Origin: Lasioglossum baleicum | Taxonomy: Eukaryota > Arthropoda > Insecta > Hymenoptera > Halictidae | Direction: 5' to 3' | Length of the DNA: 64,000 bases | Assembly (NCBI RefSeq): GCF_051020765.1 | Contig: NW_027469239.1 | Coordinates: 62,001 to 126,000, forward strand | Program-made: the position numbers and the translations under genes | The notes under the pieces: model-generated | Databases searched by the model: none | Seen by the model: the letters and a program-made list of their open reading frames with translations, nothing else | Told to the model about the DNA's origin: nothing | Shown: positions 53,320-63,825 of the stretch, one piece after another | Position numbering within the stretch: the first letter of the stretch is position 1 | How the letters are laid out: every line of letters begins with the position of its first letter

Positions 53320-53676
53320 GAGTAATGTGTCATGCGTTATGCGTTATGGACTATGCTTTATGCGTTATGCGTTATGCGTTATGCGTTAAGCGTTATACGT
53401 TATGCGTTATGCGTTATGCGTTATGCGTTATGCGTTATGCGTTATGCGTTATGCGTCATGCGTTATGCGTCATGCGTTATGCGTTATGCGTTCTGCGTTC
53501 TGCGTTATGCGTTATGCGTTATGCGTTATGCGTTATGCGTTATGCGTTATGCGTTATGCGTTATGCGTTATGCGTTATGCGTTATGCGTTATGCGTTATG
53601 CGTTATGCGTTATGCGTTATGCGTTATGCGTTATGCGTTATGCGTTATGCGTTATGCGTTATGCGTAATGCGTTAT
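53320..53676 (+). repeat. Chimeric short unit: family C header, family B tail
   Basis: 357 bases. The header stops after ggactat-gctttat (no 6G, 2G, 1C, 5C) and continues with 7A/1A, the 5C pair and the double 6C at 53488, which belong to family B. A plain run and one 5A unit then lead to the next header. Confidence 0.87.
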
Positions 53677-55594
53677 GAGTAATGTGTCATGCGTTATGCG
53701 TTATGGACTGTGCTTTATGCGTTATGCGTTGTGGGTTATCCGTTATGCGTCATGCGTTATGCGTTATGCGTTATGCGTTATGCGTTATGCGTTATGCGTT
53801 ATGCGTTATGCGTTATGCGTTATGCGTTATGCGTTATGCGTTATGCGTTATGCGTTATGCGTTATGCGTTATGCGTTATGCGTTATGCGTTATGCGTTAT
53901 GCGTTATGCGTTATGCGTTATGCGTTATGCGTTATGCGTTATGCGTTATGCGTTATGCGTTATGCGTTATGCGTTATGCGTTATGCGTTATGCGTTATGC
54001 GTTATGCGTTATGCGTTATGCGTTATGCGTTATGCGTTATGCGTTATGCGTTATGCGTTATGCGTTATGCGTTATGCGTTATGCGTTATGCGTTATGCGT
54101 TATGCGTTATGCGTTATGCGTTATGCGTTATGCGTTATGCGTTATGCGTTATGCGTTATGCGTTATGCGTTATGCGTTATCCGTTATGCGTTACGCGTTA
54201 TGCGTTATGCGTTATGCGTTATGCGTTAAGCGTTATACGTTATCCGTTATGCGTTATGCGTTATGCGTTATGCGTTAAGCGTTATACGTTATGCGTTATG
54301 CGTTATGCGTTATGCGTTATGCGTTATGCGTTATGCGTTATGCGTTATGCGTTATGCGTTATGCGTTATGCGTTATGCGTTATGCGTTATGCGTTATGCG
54401 TTATGCGTTATGCGTTATGCGTTATGCGTTATGCGTTATGCGTTATGCGTTATGCGTTATGCGTTATGCGTTATGCGTTATGCGTTATGCGTTATGCGTT
54501 ATGCGTTATGCGTTATGCGTTATGCGTTATGCGTTATGCGTTATGCGTTATGCGTTATGCGTTATGCGTTATGCGTTATGAGTTATGCGTTATGCGTTTT
54601 GCGTTATGCGTTATGCGTTATGCGTTATGCGTTATGCGTTATGCGTTATGCGTTATGCGTTATGCGTTATGCGTTATGCGTTATGAGTAATGTGTCATGC
54701 ATTATGCGTTATGCGTTATGCGTAATGCGTTATGAGTAATGTGTCATGCGTTATGCGTTATGGACTATGCTTTATGCGTTATGCGATGTGGGTTATCCGT
54801 TATGCGTCATGCGTTATGCGTTATGCGTTATGCGTTATGCGTTATGCGTTATGCGTTATGCGTTATGCGTTATGCGTTATGCGTTATGCGTTATGCGTTA
54901 TGCGTTATGCGTTATGCGTTATGCGTTATGCGTTATGCGTTATGCGTTATGCGTTATGCGTTATGCGTTATGCGTTATGCGTTATGCGTTATGCGTTATG
55001 CGTTATGCGTTATGCGTTATGCGTTATGCGTTATGCGTTATGCGTTATGCGTTATGCGTTATGCGTTATGCGTTATGCGTTATGCGTTATGCGTTATGCG
55101 TTATGCGTTATGCGTTATGCGTTATGCGTTATGCGTTATGCGTTATGCGTTATGCGTTATGCGTTATGCGTTATGCGTTATGCGTTATGCGTTATGCGTT
55201 ATGCGTTATGCGTTATGCGTTATGCGTTAGGCGTTATGCGTTATGCGTTATGCGTTATGCGTTATGCGTTATGCGTTATGCGTTATGCGTTATGCGTTAT
55301 GCGTTATGCGTTATGCGTTATGCGTTATGCGTTATGCGTTATGCGTTATGCGTTATGCGTTATGCGTTATGCGTTATGCGTTATGCGTTATGCGTTATGC
55401 GTTATGCGTTATGCGTTATGCGTTATGCGTTATGCGTTATGCGTTATGCGTTATGCGTTATGCGTTATGCGTTATGCGTTATGCGTTATGCGTTATGCGT
55501 TATGCGTTATGCGTTATGCGTTATGCGTTATGCGTTATGCGTTATGCGTAATGCGTTATGCATTATGCGTTATGCGTTATGCGTAATGCGTTAT
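53677..55594 (+). repeat. Family C ladder unit, 49-base doublet and 7G unit
   Basis: Headers at 53677 (ggactgt), 54685 and 54734 (ggactat). The ladder near 54,180 is shortened, with the second 7C lost. gagttat is at 54580 and gcgtttt at 54594. The header at 54734 has a unique gcgatgt (4A6G) unit where 6G normally stands. 7G is at 55224. Confidence 0.87.
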
Positions 55595-57512
55595 GAGTAA
55601 TGTGTCATGCGTTATGCGTTATGGACTGTGCTTTATGCGTTATGCGTTGTGGGTTATCCGTTATGCGTCATGCGTTATGCGTTATGCGTTATGCGTTATG
55701 CGTTATGCGTTATGCGTTAAGCGTTATGCGTTATGCGTTATGCGTTATGCGTTATGCGTTATGCGTTATGCGTTATGCGTTATGCGTTATGCGTTATGCG
55801 TTATGCGTTATGCGTTATGCGTTATGCGTTATGCGTTATGCGTTATGCGTTATGCGTTATGCGTTATGCGTTATGCGTTATGCGTTATGCGTTATGCGTT
55901 ATGCGTTATGCGTTATGCGTTATGCGTTATGCGTTATGCGTTATGCGTTATGCGTTATGCGTTATGCGTTATGCGTTATGCGTTATGCGTTATGCGTTAT
56001 GCGTTATGCGTTATGCGTTATGCGTTATGCGTTATGCGTTATGCGTTATGCGTTATGCGTTATGCGTTATGCGTTATGCGTTATGCGTTATCCGTTATGC
56101 GTTACGCGTTATGCGTTATGCGTTATGCGTTATGCGTTAAGCGTTATACGTTATCCGTTATGCGTTACGCGTTATGCGTTATGCGTTATGCGTTATGCGT
56201 TAAGCGTTATACGTTATGCGTTATGCGTTATGCGTTATGCGTTATGCGTTATGCGTTATGCGTTATGCGTTATGCGTTATGCGTTATGCGTTATGCGTTA
56301 TGCGTTATGCGTTATGCGTTATGCGTTATGCGTTATGCGTTATGCGTTATGCGTTATGCGTTATGCGTTATGCGTTATGCGTTATGCGTTATGCGTTATG
56401 CGTTATGCGTTATGCGTTATGCGTTATGCGTTATGCGTTATGCGTTATGCGTTATGCGTTATGCGTTATGCGTTATGCGTTATGCGTTATGCGTTATGCG
56501 TTATGCGTTATGCGTTATGCGTTATGCGTTATGCGTTATGCGTTATGCGTTATGCGTTATGCGTTATGCGTTATGCGTTATGCGTTATCCGTTATGCGTT
56601 ACGCGTTATGCGTTATGCGTTATGCGTTATGCGTTAAGCGTTATACGTTATCCGTTATGCGTTACGCGTTATGCGTTATGCGTTATGCGTTATGCGTTAA
56701 GCGTTATACGTTATGCGTTATGCGTTATGCGTTATGCGTTATGCGTTATGCGTTATGCGTTATGCGTCATGCGTTAAGCGTTATACGTTATGCGTTATGC
56801 GTTATGCGTTATGCGTTATGCGTTATGCGTTATGCGTTATGCGTTATGCGTTATGCGTTATGCGTTATGCGTTATGCGTTATGCGTTATGCGTTATGCGT
56901 TATGCGTTATGCGTTATGCGTTATGCGTTATGCGTTATCCGTTATGCGTTACGCGTTATGCGTTATGCGTTATGCGTTATGCGTTAAGCGTTATACGTTA
57001 TCCGTTATGCGTTATGCGTTATGCGTTATGCGTTAAGCGTTATACGTTATGCGTTATGCGTTATGCGTTATGCGTTATGCGTTATGCGTTATGCGTTATG
57101 CGTTATGCGTTATGCGTTATGCGTTATGCGTTATGCGTTATGCGTTATGCGTTATGCGTTATGCGTTATGCGTTATGCGTTATGCGTTATGCGTTATGCG
57201 TTATGCGTTATGCGTTATGCGTTATGCGTTATGCGTTATGCGTTATGCGTTATGCGTTATGCGTTATGCGTTATGCGTTATGCGTTATGCGTTATGCGTT
57301 ATGCGTTATGCGTTATGCGTTATGCGTTATGCGTTATGCGTTATGCGTTATGCGTTATGAGTTATGCGTTATGCGTTTTGCGTTATGCGTTATGCGTTAT
57401 GCGTTATGCGTTATGCGTTATGCGTTATGCGTTATGCGTTATGCGTTATGCGTTATGCGTTATGAGTAATGTGTCATGCATTATGCGTTATGCGTTATGC
57501 GTAATGCGTTAT
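55595..57512 (+). repeat. Family C unit with ladder repeated three times
   Basis: ggactgt header with a 7A unit near 55,714. The ladder occurs near 56,090, 56,590 and 56,935, with pure runs between, the last in the shortened form of 54,180. Ends with gagttat at 57359, gcgtttt at 57373 and the 49-base doublet 57464/57513. Local duplication of about 0.5 kb is apparent. Confidence 0.86.
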
Positions 57513-59213
57513 GAGTAATGTGTCATGCGTTATGCGTTATGGACTATGCTTTATGCGTTATGCGTTGTGGGTTATCCGTTATGCGTCATGCGTTATGCGT
57601 TATGCGTTATGCGTTATGCGTTATGCGTTATGCGTTATGCGTTATGCGTTATGCGTTATGCGTTATGCGTTATGCGTTATGCGTTATGCGTTATGCGTTA
57701 TGCGTTATGCGTTATGCGTTATGCGTTATGCGTTATGCGTTATGCGTTATGCGTTATGCGTTATGCGTTATGCGTTATGCGTTATGCGTTATGCGTTATG
57801 CGTTATGCGTTATGCGTTATGCGTTATGCGTTATGCGTTATGCGTTATGCGTTATGCGTTATGCGTTATCCGTTATGCGTTACGCGTTATGCGTTATGCG
57901 TTATGCGTTATGCGTTAAGCGTTATACGTTATCCGTTATGCGTTACGCGTTATGCGTTATGCGTTATGCGTTATGCGTTAAGCGTTATACGTTATGCGTT
58001 ATGCGTTATGCGTTATGCGTTATGCGTTATGCGTTATGCGTTATGCGTCATGCGTTATGCGTCATGCGTTATGCGTTATGCGTTCTGCGTTCTGCGTTAT
58101 GCGTTATGCGTTATGCGTTATGCGTTATGCGTTATGCGTTATGCGTTATGCGTTATGCGTTATGCGTTATGCGTTATGCGTTATGCGTTATGCGTTATGC
58201 GTTATGCGTTATGCGTTATGCGTTATGCGTTATGCGTTATGCGTTATGCGTTATGCGTTATGCGTTATGCGTTATGCGTTATGCGTTATGCGTTATGCGT
58301 TATGCGTTATGCGTTATGCGTTATGCGTTATGCGTTAAGCGTTATGCGTTATGCGTTATGCGTTATGCGTTATGCGTTATGCGTTATGCGTTATGCGTTA
58401 TGCGTAATGCGTTATGCGTTATGCGTTATGCGTTATGCGTTATGCGTTATGCGTTATGCGTTATGCGTTATGCGTTATGCGTTATGCGTTATGCGTTATG
58501 CGTTATGCGTTATGCGTTATGCGTTATGCGTTATGCGTTATGCGTTATGCGTTATGCGTTATGCGTTATGCGTTATGCGTTATGCGTTATGCGTTATGCG
58601 TTATGCGTTATGCGTTATGCGTTATGCGTTATGCGTTATGCGTTATGCGTTATGCGTTATGCGTTATGCGTTATGCGTTATGCGTTATGCGTTATGCGTT
58701 ATGCGTTATGCGTTATGCGTTATGCGTTATGCGTTATGCGTTATGCGTTATGCGTTATGCGTTATGCGTTATGCGTTATGCGTTATGCGTTATGCGTTAT
58801 GCGTTATGCGTTATGCGTTAGGCGTTATGCGTTATGCGTTATGCGTTATGCGTTATGCGTTATGCGTTATGCGTTATGCGTTATGCGTTATGCGTTATGC
58901 GTTATGCGTTATGCGTTATGCGTTATGCGTTATGCGTTATGCGTTATGCGTTATGCGTTATGCGTTATGCGTTATGCGTTATGCGTTATGCGTTATGCGT
59001 TATGCGTTATGCGTTATGCGTTATGCGTTATGCGTTATGCGTTATGCGTTATGCGTTATGCGTTATGCGTTATGCGTTATGCGTTATGCGTTATGCGTTA
59101 TGCGTTATGCGTTATGCGTTATGCGTTATGCGTTATGCGTTATGCGTTATGCGTTATGCGTTATGCGTAATGCGTTATGCATTATGCGTTATGCGTTATG
59201 CGTAATGCGTTAT
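57513..59213 (+). repeat. Family C unit with ladder and family B double 6C
   Basis: ggactat header, ladder near 57,870, then 7A/1A, the 5C pair and the double 6C at 58080. Long pure runs follow, interrupted by 7A near 58,333, 5A near 58,402 and 7G at 58815, then the usual 5A, 3A, 5A lead-in. Confidence 0.86.
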
Positions 59214-59787
59214 GAGTAATGTGTCATGCGTTATGCGTTATGGACTGTGCTTTATGCGTTATGCGTTGTGGGTTATCCGTTATGCGTCATGCGTTATGCG
59301 TTATGCGTTATGCGTTATGCGTTATGCGTTATGCGTTAAGCGTTATGCGTTATGCGTTATGCGTTATGCGTTATGCGTTATGCGTTATGCGTTATGCGTT
59401 ATGCGTTATGCGTTATGCGTTATGCGTTATGCGTTATGCGTTATGCGTTATGCGTTATGCGTTATGCGTTATGCGTTATGCGTTATGCGTTATGCGTTAT
59501 GCGTTATGCGTTATGCGTTATGCGTTATGCGTTATGCGTTATGCGTTATGCGTTATGCGTTATGCGTTATGCGTTATGCGTTATGCGTTATGCGTTATGC
59601 GTTATGCGTTATGCGTTATGCGTTATGCGTTATGCGTTATGCGTTATGCGTTATGCGTTATGCGTTATGCGTTATGCGTTATGCGTTATGCGTTATGCGT
59701 TATGCGTTATGCGTTATGCGTTATGCGTTATGCGTTATGCGTTATGCGTTATGCGTTATGCGTTATGCGTTATGCGTTATGCGTTAT

Positions 59788-59796
59788 GCGTTAGTA
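59788..59796 (+). repeat. +2 length change: gcgttagta in place of GCGTTAT
   Basis: The unit reads gcgttagta, two bases longer than normal, and shifts the register by +2. It is the first departure from the single 7-base register that holds from position 1. Confidence 0.93.
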
Positions 59797-59873
59797 GCGT
59801 TATGCGTTATGCGTTATGCGTTATGCGTTATGCGTTATGCGTTATGCGTTATGCGTTATGCGTTATGCGTTAT

Positions 59874-59879
59874 GCGTAT
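59874..59879 (+). repeat. -1 length change: gcgtat
   Basis: One T of the TT pair is missing, giving a 6-base unit. Net register after it is +1. Confidence 0.93.
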
Positions 59880-60040
59880 GCGTTATGCGTTATGCGTTAT
59901 GCGTTATGCGTTATGCGTTATGCGTTATGCGTTATGCGTTATGCGTTATGCGTTATGCGTTATGCGTTATGCGTTATGCGTTATGCGTTATGCGTTATGC
60001 GTTATGCGTTATGCGTTATGCGTTATGCGTTATGCGTTAT

Positions 60041-60046
60041 GCGTAT
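60041..60046 (+). repeat. -1 length change: gcgtat
   Basis: Same missing T, 167 bases after the previous one. The original register is restored after this unit. Confidence 0.93.
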
Positions 60047-60543
60047 GCGTTATGCGTTATGCGTTATGCGTTATGCGTTATGCGTTATGCGTTATGCGTT
60101 ATGCGTTATGCGTTATGCGTTATGCGTTATGCGTTATGCGTTATGCGTTATGCGTTATGCGTTATGCGTTATGCGTTATGCGTTATGCGTTATGCGTTAT
60201 GCGTTATGCGTTATGCGTTATGCGTTATGCGTTATGCGTTATGCGTTATGCGTTATGCGTTATGCGTTATGCGTTATGCGTTATGCGTTATGCGTTATGC
60301 GTTATGCGTTATGCGTTATGCGTTATGCGTTATGCGTTATGCGTTATGCGTTATGCGTTATGCGTTATGCGTTATGCGTTATGCGTTATGCGTTATGCGT
60401 TATGCGTTATGCGTTATGCGTTATGCGTTATGCGTTATGCGTTATGCGTTATGCGTTATGCGTTATGCGTTATGCGTTATGCGTTATGCGTTATGCGTAA
60501 TGCGTTATGCATTATGCGTTATGCGTTATGCGTAATGCGTTAT

Positions 60544-61277
60544 GAGTAATGTGTCATGCGTTATGCGTTATGGACTGTGCTTTATGCGTTATGCGTTGTG
60601 GGTTATCCGTTATGCGTCATGCGTTATGCGTTATGCGTTATGCGTTATGCGTTATCCGATATGCGTTATCCGTTATGCGTTACGCGTTATGCGTTATGCG
60701 TTATGCGTTATGCGTTAAGCGTTATACGTTATGCGTTATGCGTTATGCGTTATGCGTTATGCGTTATGCGTTATGCGTTATGCGTTATGCGTTATGCGTT
60801 ATGCGTTATGCGTTATGCGTTATGCGTTATGCGTTATGCGTTATGCGTTATGCGTTATGCGTTATGCGTTATGCGTTATGCGTTATGCGTTATGCGTTAT
60901 GCGTTATGCGTTATGCGTTATGCGTTATGCGTTATGCGTTATGCGTTATGCGTTATGCGTTATGCGTATGCGTTATGCGTTATGCGTTATGCGTTATGCG
61001 TTATGCGTTATGCGTTATGCGTTATGCGTTATGCGTTATGCGTTATGCGTTATGCGTTATGCGTTATGCGTTATGCGTTATGCGTTATGCGTTATGCGTT
61101 ATGCGTTATGCGTTATGCGTTATGCGTTATGCGTTATGCGTTATGCGTTATGCGTTATGCGTTATGCGTTATGCGTTATGCGTTATGCGTTATGCGTTAT
61201 GCGTTATGCGTTATGCGTTATGCGTTATGAGTAATGTGTCATGCATTATGCGTTATGCGTTATGCGTAATGCGTTAT
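60544..61277 (+). repeat. Family C unit with fourth length change and 49-base doublet
   Basis: ggactgt header, then a modified ladder starting with a unique ccgatat unit near 60,656. A gcgtat unit lies at 60,964-60,969, and a pure run of 37 copies (60,970-61,228) follows. A short header core at 61229 leads to 61278, 49 bases on. From 60,970 to the window end the register is -1 relative to position 1. Confidence 0.9.
60964..60969 (+). repeat. -1 length change: gcgtat
   Basis: Third example of the same T loss in 1.1 kb, and the last length change seen in the window. Confidence 0.93.
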
Positions 61278-63825
61278 GAGTAATGTGTCATGCGTTATGC
61301 GTTATGGACTATGCTTTATGCGTTATGCGTTGTGGGTTATCCGTTATGCGTCATGCGTTATGCGTTATGCGTTATGCGTTATGCGTTATGCGTTATGCGT
61401 TATGCGTTATGCGTTATGCGTTATGCGTTATGCGTTATGCGTTATGCGTTATGCGTTATGCGTTATGCGTTATGCGTTATGCGTTATGCGTTATGCGTTA
61501 TGCGTTATGCGTTATGCGTTATGCGTTATGCGTTATGCGTTATGCGTTATGCGTTATGCGTTATGCGTTATGCGTTATGCGTTATGCGTTATGCGTTATG
61601 CGTTATGCGTTATGCGTTATGCGTTATGCGTTATGCGTTATGCGTTATGCGTTATGCGTTATGCGTTATGCGTTATGCGTTATGCGTTATCCGTTATGCG
61701 TTACGCGTTATGCGTTATGCGTTATGCGTTATGCGTTAAGCGTTATACGTTATCCGTTATGCGTTACGCGTTATGCGTTATGCGTTATGCGTTATGCGTT
61801 AAGCGTTATACGTTATACGTTATGCGTTATGCGTTATGCGTTATGCGTTATGCGTTATGCGTTATGCGTTATGCGTCATGCGTTATGCGTCATGCGTTAT
61901 GCGTTATGCGTTCTGCGTTCTGCGTTATGCGTTATGCGTTATGCGTTATGCGTTATGCGTTATGCGTTATGCCTTATGCGTTATGCGTTATGCGTTATGC
62001 GTTATGCGTTATGCGTTATGCGTTATGCGTTATGCGTTATGCGTTATGCGTTATGCGTTATGCGTTATGCGTTATGCGTTATGCGTTATGCGTTATGCGT
62101 TATGCGTTATGCGTTATGCGTTATGCGTTATGCGTTATGCGTTATGCGTTATGCGTTATGCGTTATGCGTTATGCGTTATGCGTTATGCGTTATGCGTTA
62201 TGCGTTATGCGTTATGCGTTATGCGTTATGCGTTATGCGTTATGCGTTATGCGTTATGCGTTATGCGTTATGCGTAATGCGTTATGCGTTATGCGTTATG
62301 CGTTATGCGTTATGCGTTATGCGTTATGCGTTATGCGTTATGCGTTATGCGTTATGCGTTATGCGTTATGCGTTATGCGTTATGCGTTATGCGTTATGCG
62401 TTATGCGTTATGCGTTATGCGTTATGCGTTATGCGTTATGCGTTATGCGTTATGCGTTATGCGTTATGCGTTATGCGTTATGCGTTATGCGTTATGCGTT
62501 ATGCGTTATGCGTTATGCGTTATGCGTTATGCGTTATGCGTTATGCGTTATGCGTTATGCGTTATGCGTTATGCGTTATGCGTTATGCGTTATGCGTTAT
62601 GCGTTATGCGTTATGCGTTATGCGTTATGCGTTATGCGTTATGCGTTATGCGTTATGCGTTATGCGTTATGCGTTATGCGTTATGCGTTATGCGTTATGC
62701 GTTATGCGTTATGCGTTATGCGTTATGCGTTATGCGTTATGCGTTATGCGTTATGCGTTATGCGTTATGCGTTATGCGTTATGCGTTATGCGTTATCCGT
62801 TACGCGTTATCCGTTATGCGTTACGCGTTATGCGTTATGCGTTATGCGTTATGCGTTATGCGTTAAGCGTTATACGTTATGCGATATGCGTTATTCGTTA
62901 TGCGTTATGCGTTATGCGTTATGCGTTATGCGTTATGCGTTATGCGTTATGCGTCATGCGTCATGCGTTATGCGTTATGCGTTATGCGTTATGCGTTATG
63001 CGTTATGCGTTATGCGTTATGCGTTATGCGTTATGCGTTATGCGTTATGCGTTATGCGTTATGCGTTATGCGTTATGCGTTATGCGTTATCCGTTATGCG
63101 TTACGCGTTATGCGTTATGCGTTATGCGTTATGCGTTATGCGTTATGCGTCATGCGTTATCCGTTATGCGTTATGCGTTATGCGTTATGCGTTATGCGTT
63201 ATGCGTTATGCGTTATGCGTTATGCGTTATGCGTTATGCGTTATGCGTTATGCGTTATGCGTTATGCGTTATGCGTTATGCGTTATGCGTTATGCGTTAT
63301 GCGTTATGCGTTATGCGTTATGCGTTATGCGTTATGCGTTATGCGTTATGCGTTATGCGTTATGCGTTATGCGTTATGCGTTATGCGTTATGCGTTATGC
63401 GTTATGCGTTATGCGTTATGCGTTATGCGTTATGCGTTATGCGTTATGCGTTATGCGTTATGCGTTATGCGTTATGCGTTATGCGTTATGCGTTATGCGT
63501 TATGCGTTATGCGTTATGCGTTATGCGTTATGTGTTATGCGTTATGCGTTATGCGTTATGCGTTATGCGTTATGCGTTATGCGTTATGCGTTATGCGTTA
63601 TGCGTTATGCGTTATGCGTTATGCGTTATGCGTTATGCGTTATGCGTTATGCGTTATGCGTTATGCGTTATGCGTTATGCGTTATGCGTTATGCGTTATG
63701 CGTTATGCGTTATGCGTTATGCGTTATGCGTTATGCGTTATGCGTTATGACTTTTTCATTGAGCGTTATGCGTTATGCGTAATGCGTTATGCATTATGCG
63801 TTATGCGTTATGCGTAATGCGTTAT
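61278..63825 (+). repeat. Family C ladder unit passing back to family A
   Basis: 2,548 bases. Ladder near 61,690, 7A/1A/1A, 5C pair, double 6C at 61908 and a unique gccttat near 61,971. 74 perfect copies follow (62,279-62,796). At 62797 the content turns A-like: ccgttac, 1C, 7C, a full J string with 4A near 62,879, two 5C units, 1C/7C and 5C/1C, then 2T near 63,532. A prelude-less A-type box lies at 63749. Confidence 0.86.

Larger units (their letters stand above)
44297..58821 (+). repeat. 7G marker unit (gcgttag), 9 copies, family C
   Basis: Copies at 44297, 45025, 46201, 46873, 50436, 51122, 51885, 55224 and 58815. Most stand about 260-290 bases after a header that carries ggactat. The unit creates TAG in one + frame and, with the next G and C, a single accidental TTAGGC. 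Confidence 0.88.
59214..60543 (+). repeat. Family C unit containing three length changes
   Basis: ggactgt header with a 7A unit at 59333, as in 55595. 64 perfect copies (59,340-59,787) are followed by a 9-base unit at 59788 and 6-base units at 59874 and 60041. Another 64 perfect copies (60,047-60,494) follow. No other unit in the window has out-of-register heptamers except the next one. Confidence 0.92.
15520..61921 (+). repeat. Double 6C marker (gcgttct twice), 14 copies
   Basis: Starts: 15520, 17144, 18418, 20042, 25145, 26272, 29688, 31011, 33146, 38326, 41483, 53488, 58080, 61908. In most copies two 5C units separated by one pure unit precede it, with a 7A, pure, 1A string further upstream. 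It is a family B module that reappears three times in family C territory (53488, 58080, 61908). Confidence 0.88.
1520..63762 (+). repeat. 14-base box gactttttcattga, A-type (followed by GCG), 19 copies
   Basis: Starts: 1520, 2304, 3403, 4691, 6126, 7239, 7841, 9234, 10424, 11775, 12356, 13693, 17298, 20196, 20791, 22170, 35715, 36870, 63749. Seven of the 14 bases differ from two canonical units, the most divergent stretch in the window, yet its length is exactly two heptamers. A-type copies are followed by 5A, 3A and 5A units and then a header. Most have a 49-base prelude (2T, 6G, 3T7C, 2G, 4A, two pure units). The copies at 1520, 6126, 7239, 11775, 17298, 20196 and 63749 have no prelude. A role as a protein-binding box is speculation. 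Confidence 0.93.

Noticed and set aside
44297..58821. Telomere-like words (TTAGGC at 7G units, GGGTTA at 2G units)
   Set aside because: Each is a single accidental word created by one substitution next to GCG. There is no tandem telomeric run.
1520..63762. Rho-independent terminator at the T5 tract of the box
   Set aside because: The T tract is only five bases and lies inside, not after, a 4-base dyad. There is no G+C-rich stem and no gene to terminate.
160..63817. Long + strand open reading frames, many hundreds of codons
   Set aside because: They follow automatically from a stop-free heptamer read in any frame, overlap in all three frames with the same peptide, and stop only where variants such as 7A, 5A, 7G or the header and box create stops. 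There is no codon bias, ribosome-binding or splice context.
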